From positions 1,116,001-1,180,000 of the forward strand of contig JAXGYO010000002.1 of the NCBI GenBank assembly GCA_040772225.1: a stretch of DNA of 64,000 bases, in the 5' to 3' direction. The first letter of the stretch is position 1; every line of letters begins with the position of its first letter. Under the pieces are notes generated by a model, which saw only the letters and a list, made by a program, of their open reading frames with translations, searched no databases and was not told the DNA's origin. Source of the DNA: JAAYED01 sp040772225 (lineage in GTDB: Bacteria > Chloroflexota > Anaerolineae > UBA1429). Both the position numbers and the translations under genes were made by a program. Of the stretch, positions 1-7,397 are shown piece after piece.

Positions 1-311
1 CGCTGAGGGGGCCGCCCGCCATCCTGAGCAGAACCGCTTTTCGCGGGGGGTTGGGGAGCCTGAGAAAGCAGCGCCAGCACACGGTCGACGGCCGCTTGCC
101 GCGACTCGGGTCCCTTGGCGGCGTAACCCTCCATAAGCGACAAAACTCTGTCAATACGGTAAGGCACGTCGATGCCCGGTTCGTCATCGGCCTCCGCCTG
201 CCAGCTGGCGAGAAAGCGGCCAATTCCACCAATCACGGCGCGATCCTGGTACCCCTGGGTCTGTTCCAGAAGCAGGATACGCCTGAGTGTCTCGGCCGAA
301 GGCGATGTCAT
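1..311 (-). CDS. recG: ATP-dependent DNA helicase RecG, N-terminal part (partial)
   Basis: The frame starts at an ATG and stays open to the window edge, giving 103 residues. The translated start (MTSPSAETLRRILLLEQTQG, then a YQDRAVIGGIGRFL segment) resembles the extra N-terminal helical region I recall from RecG of Chloroflexota, ahead of the wedge domain. RecG remodels stalled replication forks and recombination intermediates. None of the helicase motifs lies inside the window, so the call rests on this N-terminus plus gene order: asp23, fakA, degV and recG follow one another as yloU-yloV-(sda)-recG do in Bacillus. The start lies 23 bases after the degV stop, which suggests co-transcription. 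An uncharacterised helical protein is the alternative. Confidence 0.72.
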   Translation of the reverse strand, partial: MTSPSAETLRRILLLEQTQGYQDRAVIGGIGRFLASWQAEADDEPGIDVPYRIDRVLSLMEGYAAKGPESRQAAVDRVLALLSQAPQPPAKSGSAQDGGRPPQ

Positions 312-334
312 TGGCTACCTACTTGCCCTGGGGA

Positions 335-1177
335 TCATTCTGACTCGAGAGCCGCCACCCCAAGCAGCGTGGTGCCAAAGTACGAGGCCACAACGGGCCC
401 GTACACATGATCGGTGTAGGGCTGTGTCTCGAGCACTTCCTGCATGCGCTCGTGCAGGGCGGCCCGTCCGGGGTGCAGACCGGTGCTCACTGTCCAGAGC
501 CGCTGCAGATGCGCAAACTCGCTTACGAACTCGACCATGCGCTCCACAGGCTCGCCCCGGCGCCGCGAGCGCGGCAACGGTGAGATCTCGCCATCCTCCA
601 GTAGCAGGAGTGGCTTGTAACCGGAAGGGGAACCCAGATAGGTGGGGTTGTTAACAACGAGGCTGTGCTTGACCAGTGCGTCGGGGTTCTCAACCACAAA
701 GGCCCAGTAGCTGCGGGAAATCATGGCGTTGAGCTGTCGCACGATCTCGACCGCCTCGAGTCCCTTTTGAGCGGCGACTGCGGCCTCCACGGCCAACTCC
801 CCCTGAACGCAGGAGATGAACTGCGTGTCGACGATGTGCACCTCGCACCGCCCCATGAACGCACCGCGTGCACGCCGTGCGTTCTCCACGGCTCGCGTGA
901 TGCGGCCGGCGGACAGCACCGCGATGACCTGTCCCCCGCTCCGCGAGCAGCGCTCGAGGACTGCCGAGAACTGGGCAACCGTGGGCGGTGTCACACTCAT
1001 GCTGGAGCGCGACCTCAAAGTGCGACGGTAGAAATCAGGTGTGCGCAGAGCGGGGCCGTCAGCAAGTGTCTCACCATCCATCTGCACGGTCCAGGGCACT
1101 ACGCGAATGCCCAGAGCCTCTACAACCTGACTATCCAGCTCCGCCGCGCTGTCGACGATGATCTGCACACCTGCCAT
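335..1177 (-). CDS. degV: DegV family protein (FakB-like fatty-acid-binding)
   Basis: This 280-residue protein has the usual DegV length and fold signatures: an IIVDSAAELD start, a VIAVLSAG strand, a HIVDTQF segment and a YGPVVASYFG end. DegV/FakB proteins present bound fatty acids to the kinase FakA, which is encoded just upstream (26-base gap), so a FakA-FakB pair is plausible. ATG at 1177 is preferred because AGGGGGCG precedes it; longer in-frame starts would run into fakA. The fatty-acid carboxylate site is unusual. Where typical FakB proteins have a TSQP motif and an LSSG-x-SG motif, this one reads SVTPPT and LSAGRIT, so key Ser/Thr positions are replaced. It may bind another ligand or act only as a partner of FakA. 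Confidence 0.88.
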   Translation of the reverse strand: MAGVQIIVDSAAELDSQVVEALGIRVVPWTVQMDGETLADGPALRTPDFYRRTLRSRSSMSVTPPTVAQFSAVLERCSRSGGQVIAVLSAGRITRAVENARRARGAFMGRCEVHIVDTQFISCVQGELAVEAAVAAQKGLEAVEIVRQLNAMISRSYWAFVVENPDALVKHSLVVNNPTYLGSPSGYKPLLLLEDGEISPLPRSRRRGEPVERMVEFVSEFAHLQRLWTVSTGLHPGRAALHERMQEVLETQPYTDHVYGPVVASYFGTTLLGVAALESE

Positions 1178-1203
1178 GCCCGTTTTCGCCCCCTGATGCT
1201 GCG

Positions 1204-2931
1204 CTACTCGACCGAGATGATATAGTGATAATATGCCTGTCCGCCATCGAGCACTTCGTACTCTAGATCTGGATAGAAGACTTGCAGCGCGCGGCACAGG
1301 CCAGCTGCGTCCTCTTCGGACACATCACTGCCATAGTATACGGTCAGAATCTCGTAGCGATCCATCTCCATCTGGCCCAGCACCTCGACTGCAACAGTCA
1401 AAGGATCGTCGCCGGCCGCCTTGAGATCATCATTCCAGAGACCGATGAACTCACCCTCGCTAACGCTCAGCCCGTTCACCTGCACAGAGCGAACTGCCCG
1501 GGTAATCTCCAGGGTCTCAACCTGCTGGCACGAGTCGAGCATCGTCTCAAAGTTCTCTTCCAGGCCTGCCTGGTAGTTAAAACCGAGCAAGGCCGCTATA
1601 CCCTGAGGCATCGTCTTTGTAGGGACGACACGCACCTTCTTGGTCGTGATCTGGCTCGCCTGCTGCGCGGTCAGGATGATGTTGCTGTTATTCGGCAGGA
1701 TCACTACCGCTTCGTTCTTGACGCCCTCTACTGCGCTGATGAGGTCTTGTGTACTGGGGTTCATGGTCTGTCCCCCGGGCACCACAGCCTCCGCTCCCAG
1801 GCTCGTGAATACCTGTGCCAGGCCGGCCCCCGATGCCACCGCGACCACACTTACGTCGGCCAACGGGTTTGCGCCCGCCATCGATACCCGGATGAGATCC
1901 GCCGGCAGAAGCTCGGGTGATCTGGAGGCTGCCTGGTCGTCGGCACGGGAGGCCTGTACGAACTCCTGATACTGCACCTGCATGTTCTCGACAATGATCG
2001 CCGAGAGCACTCCCTGCTGGATACCGTACTCTAGAATGGGTCCCGGGTGTTCGGAATGGATGTGGACCTTGACGGCCCGCTCGTCACCCACTACCAGGAG
2101 AGAATCTCCCATGGCAGAGAGATCATGCCGCAGATCCTCGACTGTCCGGGACGGACTTGAGATAATGAACTGGACGTCAAACCCATAGTCCTCTTCACTC
2201 GGGTGATCGTGAACGTGCAGCGGCTCATCGGCGAGGGTAGCAAGAGCCGATTCCGGTGTGAACTCCTCACCCCTGGCATAAGCGAGTACGCCCTGGAGAA
2301 TGCGTACCAGCCCCTGGCCACCTGCATCCACCACACCAGCCTCCTTCAGCACAGGCAACAAGTCGGGTGTGCGCTCGAGCGAGGCCTTGGCCTCCGTTAA
2401 TGTCGCCGCGATCACGGTCTGCACATCACCGCCAACGGACGCAGCACCCTGAGCAGCCTCCGCTGCCTCGCGGATCACCGTGAGCATGGTGCCTTCAACC
2501 GGCTTCATGACGCCCTTGTAGGCTGTCTCGGCGCTCGCCGTCAGCCCGGCAGCGATATCCTGCACGGCAAGAACAGCCTTGTCATCGAGCGCGCGGGCAA
2601 AGCCACGCAGTATCTGCGAAAGGATGACGCCGGAGTTGCCGCGCGCACCCATGAGAGCGCCGTGCGAGACCCTGCGAAAGACCTCAGAGGCAGCCAGACC
2701 CTCTGCCGAACCTACCTCATCCAGAGCGGCTCGCAGAGTCAGCGACATATTGGTGCCGGTATCTCCATCAGGGACAGGAAACACGTTCAAGGCGTTCACT
2801 TCAGCCACATGTGCCTGAAGCGATGCGCTGCCAGCCATCAGTGCATTGAACACCGCCATCCCATCGATCGGGGCCGTCTGCCCTGGTCCTGCAGGCTCGC
2901 TATCGCCGTCTCGTACGACATCACTTGTCAA
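1204..2931 (-). CDS. fakA: Fatty acid kinase FakA (DAK phosphatase domain, YloV)
   Basis: A 575-residue homologue of YloV/FakA, the kinase that phosphorylates FakB-bound fatty acids for phospholipid synthesis in bacteria lacking other routes. The N-terminal DhaL-type nucleotide domain shows the hallmark EVNALNVFPVPDGDTGTNM segment with its metal-binding aspartates, and GARGNSGVILSQILRG. The middle and C-terminal DegV-like part ends in YYHYIISVE, typical of the family. The start is probably TTG at 2931, which has AGGAG ten bases upstream; the first in-frame ATG, at 2859, has no Shine-Dalgarno sequence. It lies in the minus-strand operon asp23-fakA-degV-recG, 45 bases after asp23. Function is well supported; the exact start is less certain. 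Confidence 0.93.
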   Translation of the reverse strand: MTSDVVRDGDSEPAGPGQTAPIDGMAVFNALMAGSASLQAHVAEVNALNVFPVPDGDTGTNMSLTLRAALDEVGSAEGLAASEVFRRVSHGALMGARGNSGVILSQILRGFARALDDKAVLAVQDIAAGLTASAETAYKGVMKPVEGTMLTVIREAAEAAQGAASVGGDVQTVIAATLTEAKASLERTPDLLPVLKEAGVVDAGGQGLVRILQGVLAYARGEEFTPESALATLADEPLHVHDHPSEEDYGFDVQFIISSPSRTVEDLRHDLSAMGDSLLVVGDERAVKVHIHSEHPGPILEYGIQQGVLSAIIVENMQVQYQEFVQASRADDQAASRSPELLPADLIRVSMAGANPLADVSVVAVASGAGLAQVFTSLGAEAVVPGGQTMNPSTQDLISAVEGVKNEAVVILPNNSNIILTAQQASQITTKKVRVVPTKTMPQGIAALLGFNYQAGLEENFETMLDSCQQVETLEITRAVRSVQVNGLSVSEGEFIGLWNDDLKAAGDDPLTVAVEVLGQMEMDRYEILTVYYGSDVSEEDAAGLCRALQVFYPDLEYEVLDGGQAYYHYIISVE

Positions 2932-2976
2932 CGCCGTGGTCTCCTATCATCAACTTCCGGCCATCCGACGGGGGCG

Positions 2977-3333
2977 CTAGTCCTCGCTACTGACATGGAC
3001 GCCTTGCACATGGACATTCACTTCAGCGACAGGCATCGATAGGGCCTGCTCGACACTGAACTTGACGCTCTCCATCACATTATGCGCCACGACGGATATC
3101 CGTGTGCCGTACTCGATGACGACATACAGATCTATAACCACCTGCCCATCGACGACCTCGACGCCAACGCCCCGGTGCACATTCTCCAGGTTGAGAATAT
3201 CGGCAATCCCGTCGCGCACCGTGGCAGAGGCCATGCCAACGACGCCGTACGACGTGAGAACAGCGCGAGCGGCGATACTTGCAATTGCGCGAGGAGATAC
3301 GTCGATCTTTCCAAGCGTTGTTTCTTCACTCAT
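2977..3333 (-). CDS. Asp23/Gls24 family envelope stress protein (YloU)
   Basis: A 118-residue Asp23/Gls24-family protein, a small group often linked to envelope homeostasis and frequently encoded beside FakA. Family features are the GKIDVSPRAIASIAARAV start, the GVVGMAS segment, a central VVDGQVVIDLYVVIEYG strand pair and a C-terminal VNVHVQGVHV strand. ATG at 3333 is chosen because AGGAG lies eight bases upstream; a GTG one codon earlier is the alternative. It is the first gene of the asp23-fakA-degV-recG unit and diverges from rpmB across about 110 bases. The same pairing occurs around Bacillus yloU. The molecular activity is unknown in general. Confidence 0.9.
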   Translation of the reverse strand: MSEETTLGKIDVSPRAIASIAARAVLTSYGVVGMASATVRDGIADILNLENVHRGVGVEVVDGQVVIDLYVVIEYGTRISVVAHNVMESVKFSVEQALSMPVAEVNVHVQGVHVSSED

Positions 3334-3356
3334 CACAGCGCTCCTAGATACGCTTT

Positions 3357-3385
3357 TTGCAGCGATAACCCCAATATGGTATCAT
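3357..3385 (+). promoter_or_regulatory. Putative rpmB promoter
   Basis: TTGCAG (3357-3362) and TATCAT (3380-3385) are 17 bases apart, and TGG just before the -10 gives an extended -10. The predicted start lies about 50 bases before the rpmB ATG. Confidence 0.55.
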
Positions 3386-3442
3386 ATCCCTCGCTGTAGA
3401 CGCAAATCCACGGGCCCTGAGCCCGCGCAGTCAAGGAGAATC

Positions 3443-3625
3443 ATGGCAAAGTGTTCTATCTGCGGTAAGGGCCCGCAATTCGGCCACAACGTCAGTCACT
3501 CCAAGCGCCGGACCAACCGTCGCTGGATGCCGAACATCCAAAAAGCAGTGGTAATGGTCAAAGGCCGTCCCACCAGGATGCTCGTCTGCACCAACTGCAT
3601 GCGTACCCTGAACAAGCAGGGCTAG
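3443..3625 (+). CDS. rpmB: Large ribosomal subunit protein bL28
   Basis: A 60-residue bL28. It begins MAKCSICGKGPQFGHNVSHS, with the family's N-terminal CxxCGK motif and GHNVSHSKRRTNRRW signature, and has CTNCMRTL near the end. Together these supply four cysteines, as in zinc-binding variants. AAGGAG seven bases before the ATG supports the start. The gene is monocistronic, with its own promoter and a strong intrinsic terminator, and diverges from asp23 as in Bacillus. Confidence 0.97.
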   Translation: MAKCSICGKGPQFGHNVSHSKRRTNRRWMPNIQKAVVMVKGRPTRMLVCTNCMRTLNKQG

Positions 3626-3644
3626 CTCCGCGCAACTGAGACTG

Positions 3645-3683
3645 GGATCGTTGCCCCCTCAGGGCAGCGATCCTTCTTTTTTG
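3645..3683 (+). terminator. Intrinsic terminator of rpmB
   Basis: A 12-base-pair stem (3645-3656 with 3662-3673, one G-T wobble) around a five-base loop is followed by TTCTTTTTT. The right arm and T-tract lie inside the last codons of the convergent rpe gene. Confidence 0.88.
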
Positions 3684-4351
3684 GAGACGATCTCGCGATA
3701 CCGGGCGATCGCCCCGGCGATACCGAGTTCGCTGCGGAAAATGGCCGAGCCAATCACCAGCGTATCGGCTCCTGCCTCTAACACTGCCTCGATGGTTTCG
3801 GCATTCACCCCACCATCGACCTCAATCGCGCATCTCTGTAGTCCCCGGCTATCCAGCATCGCCCTCAGAGGCGCTACCTTGCCCAGCGCCGACGGGATTA
3901 GCCGCTGGCCCCCAAAACCCGGATTCACCGTCATCACCAGAACCAGCGCGACCTGATCCAGCACATGTTCGAGCGTGCTGATGGGCGTGGCAGGATTGAG
4001 CGTCACAGAAGGCAGCGCCCCCGCCTCACGGATCTGCTCGAGAGTACGGTTGAGATGCGGACACGTCTCAACATGCACGGTGATCAGATCGGCCCCGGCT
4101 TGAGCAAAAGTGTCGATATAAGCCTCGGGGTGCTCGATCATCAGGTGCACATGTATGGGCAACTGCGTAACAGGTCTGAGCGCCTCCACAATCAGCGGGC
4201 CGACTGAGATGTTGGGGACAAAATGACCGTCCATCACATCCACATGCAGAACGTCGGCGCCGGCCGCCTCCGCCATCTGCACCTCCTCACCCAACCGCGC
4301 AAAGTCGGCGGCCAGAATCGAAGGGGCGATGCGAATGGGGAGATGGCCCAT
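3659..4351 (-). CDS. rpe: Ribulose-phosphate 3-epimerase
   Basis: A 230-residue TIM-barrel epimerase that interconverts ribulose 5-phosphate and xylulose 5-phosphate in the pentose phosphate pathway. Motifs are IAPSILAADFARLGEEV at the start, LHVDVMDGHFVPN (metal His and catalytic Asp), HLMIEHP, MTVNPGFGGQ and IEVDGGVN (second catalytic Asp), then the phosphate-binding GSAIF near the C-terminus. It starts seven bases after the rlmN stop, so the two are probably co-transcribed. Its 3' end overlaps the rpmB terminator. rlmN and rpe also sit near rpmB in Bacillus. Confidence 0.96.
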   Translation of the reverse strand: MGHLPIRIAPSILAADFARLGEEVQMAEAAGADVLHVDVMDGHFVPNISVGPLIVEALRPVTQLPIHVHLMIEHPEAYIDTFAQAGADLITVHVETCPHLNRTLEQIREAGALPSVTLNPATPISTLEHVLDQVALVLVMTVNPGFGGQRLIPSALGKVAPLRAMLDSRGLQRCAIEVDGGVNAETIEAVLEAGADTLVIGSAIFRSELGIAGAIARYREIVSKKEGSLP

Positions 4352-4358
4352 GGACTCG

Positions 4359-5420
4359 CTATCCTTCCTGCTCGCCAGCCAGGAGGCTTCTCAGTTGTCC
4401 ACATGCCGCCTGAATGTCCGCACCGCGGGTGACACGCACCGTCGTCTGTATCCCTGCCTGCACGAGAATCTCCTGGAAGCGAAGCACGCGCTCCCGGCTA
4501 GAGGGCTGAAATTCTGCGCCCTCGACATAGTTCATCGGGATGAGATTGACGTGCGCCAACAACCCGTGTAGCAGCCTCGCGGTTGCGTGTGCATGCTCGT
4601 CCGAGTCATTGACCCCATCAGCCAGGGCATACTCAAAGGTTACGCGCCGCCCAGTGCGCTCGATATACAGCCTCACCGCATCCATCAGCCTCGCCAGGGG
4701 ATACCGGCGGTTGACGGGGATCAACTGGTTGCGCAAGCGATCATCGGGGGTATGGAGCGATACGGCCAAACCGACAGCCAGTCCCTCGCGGGCGAGGCGC
4801 TCGATGCCGGGGACAATGCCCACCGTAGAGATGGTAAAGCGCCGGATGCCCAGGGCCAACCCCTGGCGATCGTTGAGGTTTAGCACCGACTGCCAAACCG
4901 CATCAAAGTTCAACATGGGTTCGCCCATACCCATGAACACAATGTTGGTCACATGTGCATTCTCGCGCTGGAGACGCTGCGCAAAGTACAACTCCTGAGC
5001 CGTGATCTCACCTGTGGTAAGATCACGCACAAAGCCGCCGCGGCCCGTGGCGCAGAATGTGCAGCCCACCGGGCATCCAATCTGTGACGACACGCAAACG
5101 GTGTTGCGATTGGTGTACCGCATGAGAACCGTCTCGACCAACTGCCCATCCTGCGTCTGAAAGGCTACCTTCTCAGTAAGCCCGTCTTCAGCCTCGCTGG
5201 TAGCCATCACTGGCAGGTGTAGTATCTCAGTCTGCTCCAGGAGGCGCTGCCGGAGGCCTACAGGCAGGTTGCCCATCTCACCAGGATCATCGGTGAGCGT
5301 GTGATAGATCCATCGCCAGATCTGAGCCGCACGAAATCGCGGCTCGCCCCACGTCATCACGAGACGTCTGAGCTGATCCATCGATAGATCCAGTAGATTG
5401 ATCTTTTGGGTGTCAACCAT
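4359..5420 (-). CDS. rlmN: Dual-specificity rRNA/tRNA adenine-C2 methyltransferase RlmN
   Basis: A radical-SAM enzyme of 353 residues that methylates C2 of A2503 in 23S rRNA and, in many bacteria, A37 of some tRNAs. The iron-sulfur cluster motif CX3CX2C is at residues 106, 110 and 113 (GCPVGCTFC). The family motifs VCVSSQIGC, FMGMGEPMLN, SLHTPDD and a C-terminal catalytic Cys around residue 340 (AACGQL) are present. ATG at 5420 has GAGGG eight bases upstream; a GTG nine codons earlier is less likely. It heads the rlmN-rpe unit and follows the metallopeptidase gene by 48 bases. Confidence 0.96.
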   Translation of the reverse strand: MVDTQKINLLDLSMDQLRRLVMTWGEPRFRAAQIWRWIYHTLTDDPGEMGNLPVGLRQRLLEQTEILHLPVMATSEAEDGLTEKVAFQTQDGQLVETVLMRYTNRNTVCVSSQIGCPVGCTFCATGRGGFVRDLTTGEITAQELYFAQRLQRENAHVTNIVFMGMGEPMLNFDAVWQSVLNLNDRQGLALGIRRFTISTVGIVPGIERLAREGLAVGLAVSLHTPDDRLRNQLIPVNRRYPLARLMDAVRLYIERTGRRVTFEYALADGVNDSDEHAHATARLLHGLLAHVNLIPMNYVEGAEFQPSSRERVLRFQEILVQAGIQTTVRVTRGADIQAACGQLRSLLAGEQEG

Positions 5421-5468
5421 CAGTGAGCCCTCTAACCTGGCGCACACACAAGACCAGGGATGTCAACT

Positions 5469-6158
5469 TCAGCGCCGGCGCGTTCCGCTCAACAGCGATG
5501 CATAGTACAGTATGTTGGCCAGCGACTGTACGGCCGCGGCGACATAGGTCAGCGCGGCCGCGGACAGCACCGCCCGCGCCCCGCGTGTCTCTTCGTCACT
5601 GACGATCAGCCCGCTCGATTCCAGCATGGCGATCGCGCGCGCGCTGGCATTATACTCAACGGGCAGTGTCACCAGCGAGAAAACAAGGGTGCCTGAGAAT
5701 AGAAACAGTCCGACTGTGGCTAGAGACGAACTGGCGAGCAGCATCCCCACGATAAACAGCACTGGCCCTGCCCAGGAACCGATCTGCACAACGGGAACAA
5801 GGCTGCCCCGCACCTTGAGCATAAAGTAGCCTTCCTTATCCTGCACGGCATGGCCCACCTCGTGAGCAACGATGCTGAGACCAGCGAGTGAGTCAGTACG
5901 TGCTACGCCCGGCGATAGACTCAGCCGCTTGTGCCTGGGATCATAGTGATCCGTCAGTTCTCCGGCCACCTCAGCGATCTGTATATCATCCAAACCATTA
6001 ACCCGCAGCAGCCGCTGTGCAGCCTCATAACCCGTGATGTTGCGCCGGTTCCGCACTTTCAGATACTTGGAATAGGCGGATTTGATCTTGAATTGAGCAT
6101 AAAGGCCCAGCAAGAGTGCCGGTAAGGCAAATATAAAGTACGTAGAGTTAAAGTACAT
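5469..6158 (-). CDS. Zinc-dependent membrane metallopeptidase (YugP family)
   Basis: A 229-residue neutral zinc metallopeptidase of the YugP type (PF04298). The HExxH motif (HEVGH) is at residues 99-103, following SLAGLSIVA. The N-terminus is a membrane segment (YFIFALPALLLGLYAQFKI), and at least two further hydrophobic segments follow the active site. The substrate is unknown for the family. The leader is unusual: behind a near-consensus promoter it carries a 22-base unit twice in tandem, and the second copy supplies the GGGAGG that acts as ribosome binding site. Confidence 0.88.
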   Translation of the reverse strand: MYFNSTYFIFALPALLLGLYAQFKIKSAYSKYLKVRNRRNITGYEAAQRLLRVNGLDDIQIAEVAGELTDHYDPRHKRLSLSPGVARTDSLAGLSIVAHEVGHAVQDKEGYFMLKVRGSLVPVVQIGSWAGPVLFIVGMLLASSSLATVGLFLFSGTLVFSLVTLPVEYNASARAIAMLESSGLIVSDEETRGARAVLSAAALTYVAAAVQSLANILYYASLLSGTRRR

Positions 6159-6169
6159 GAGTTAGTGTC

Positions 6170-6213
6170 CCTCCCAATAAGGCACTGTCAACCTCCCAAT
6201 AAGGCACCGTCAA
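6170..6213. repeat. Two tandem 22-bp units in the metallopeptidase leader
   Basis: Units at 6170-6191 and 6192-6213 differ at one base. Read on the minus strand each contains a TTGAC core, CCTTATT and GGGAGG. The copy nearest the gene provides the ribosome binding site; the other duplicates it upstream in the same leader. Confidence 0.9.
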
Positions 6214-6225
6214 CCTGGCCGCCTT

Positions 6226-6254
6226 ATTATAGCCCGCTGAGGCTTACCCTCCAA
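6226..6254 (-). promoter_or_regulatory. Promoter of the metallopeptidase gene
   Basis: A -35 of TTGGAG (6249-6254) and a perfect -10 of TATAAT (6226-6231) are 17 bases apart. The predicted start near 6219 would place both 22-base repeats in the transcribed leader. Confidence 0.75.
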
Positions 6255-6257
6255 CTA

Positions 6258-7256
6258 TCAGCGCGAGGACTCTTGTTCTGTAGCCTGGATCAAACCTCTA
6301 ATGTACCCGTAGCTAAAGGCATGGGCACGGTGGTTGTAAGATGTGTCCATATCGGAATGGGGGACATGATCAGGGATCAGCACCCCATCATAGCCGACTT
6401 TGCGATAGGTTTTGATTGCTTTGACCATATCGACATCGCCTTCATCCGGAAATACCTCGTCAAAGGCCAGATACCCTCCGCGAATGTTGCGAAAGTGCAC
6501 CCAGAAGATGCGCTTCCGCTCACCAAAGTAGCGGATCGCCTCATAGACCTGATCCGGATGCGTGCACATCTCGCTTATCGTGCCCTGGCAGAAATTCAGC
6601 CCGTGATAGGGGCTGTCGCTCAAGGCGATGAAACGCTTCACGCCCTGGATACTTCCCAGCACGCGCTCGATGCCCCGGTAGCCTGTTCCCGGCGGCATTC
6701 CGGGATCGTGCTGGTGGCATCCCATCCGCACGCCGCACGACTCCGCAACCGGGATTGCCCGCTCGATAAAGTAACTGATGCGCTCCCAGGCCTGCTCCGC
6801 GGTGACAGGGGCATAGGGCAAGGGAGGATCGTTCTTGACTTCATCATAGCTAAAGTGACTGTAGGTCACGCCTCCTCGTCCCCTGGTTCGCACAGGGTTG
6901 CGCACTACCGGAAGAATGGCCAGGTTGTAGAGCAGGGTCGTGATCCCGGCCTCGCCGGCAGCCTCGATACAGCGCACACAATTCTCGATCTGCCGATCTC
7001 TGTCAGGGCCCGCAAGCATGATATCGGGCCAGATCTGCTCTTCAATCCCGGCTGACGTCAGAGGCAGATGCATCGCCGCGAGAATGAGACCGTGAGCCTC
7101 GACAGTCTCACGAACACGCTGCAGTGCCTCCACATCCCAGTAGCCTCGCTCCAAACCCAGCCTGTCCAGCGGCGTGACATCGACGTGGGTCACACCCATC
7201 TGCCGGGCAAAATCCAGGTGCTCGTGACTATATGGAAGCTGTGCCCCAAGATACAT
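6258..7256 (-). CDS. Mannonate dehydratase-like TIM-barrel protein
   Basis: A 332-residue protein resembling UxuA-type mannonate dehydratases and xylose-isomerase-like TIM barrels. Supporting segments are GCHQHDPGMPPGTGY, close to the metal-binding HPDDPP region of UxuA, then DSPYHGLNFCQGT, IFWVHFRNIRG and YDGVLIPDHVPH, with repeated His and Asp residues suited to a divalent metal. Dehydration of D-mannonate to 2-keto-3-deoxygluconate is the family reaction, but the true substrate is unproven. ATG at 7256 is preceded by a GGGGGAG ribosome binding site; a much longer frame upstream would run into thiI on the opposite strand. It diverges from thiI. Confidence 0.8.
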   Translation of the reverse strand: MYLGAQLPYSHEHLDFARQMGVTHVDVTPLDRLGLERGYWDVEALQRVRETVEAHGLILAAMHLPLTSAGIEEQIWPDIMLAGPDRDRQIENCVRCIEAAGEAGITTLLYNLAILPVVRNPVRTRGRGGVTYSHFSYDEVKNDPPLPYAPVTAEQAWERISYFIERAIPVAESCGVRMGCHQHDPGMPPGTGYRGIERVLGSIQGVKRFIALSDSPYHGLNFCQGTISEMCTHPDQVYEAIRYFGERKRIFWVHFRNIRGGYLAFDEVFPDEGDVDMVKAIKTYRKVGYDGVLIPDHVPHSDMDTSYNHRAHAFSYGYIRGLIQATEQESSR

Positions 7257-7286
7257 GTCCCTTCTCCCCCAGCTGAAGATAGGCTG

Positions 7287-7316
7287 ATTGTAGCCGACAC
7301 CGCGCCGCCATTCCAG
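7287..7316 (-). promoter_or_regulatory. Putative promoter of the mannonate dehydratase-like gene
   Basis: CTGGAA (7311-7316) and TACAAT (7287-7292) are 18 bases apart, about 30 bases before the ATG. Confidence 0.45.
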
Positions 7317-7343
7317 CGGCGCACCGCAACGTAGCCATCCATA

Positions 7344-7372
7344 TTGACCCTGATGCTGCCGGGCGCTATAGT
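7344..7372 (+). promoter_or_regulatory. Promoter of thiI
   Basis: TTGACC (7344-7349) and TATAGT (7367-7372) are 17 bases apart. A start near 7379 leaves a leader of about 20 bases containing GGAGG. Confidence 0.7.
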
Positions 7373-7397
7373 CTACAGTTACAGGGAGGATCAAGGG

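Noticed and set aside
6170..6213. CRISPR repeats
   Set aside because: Only two units, directly abutting with no spacer, and no cas genes; it is a simple tandem duplication.
6165..7055. A 296-codon plus-strand frame opposite the mannonate dehydratase-like gene
   Set aside because: Shadow of the real minus-strand gene; it would also start inside the repeat leader of the metallopeptidase.
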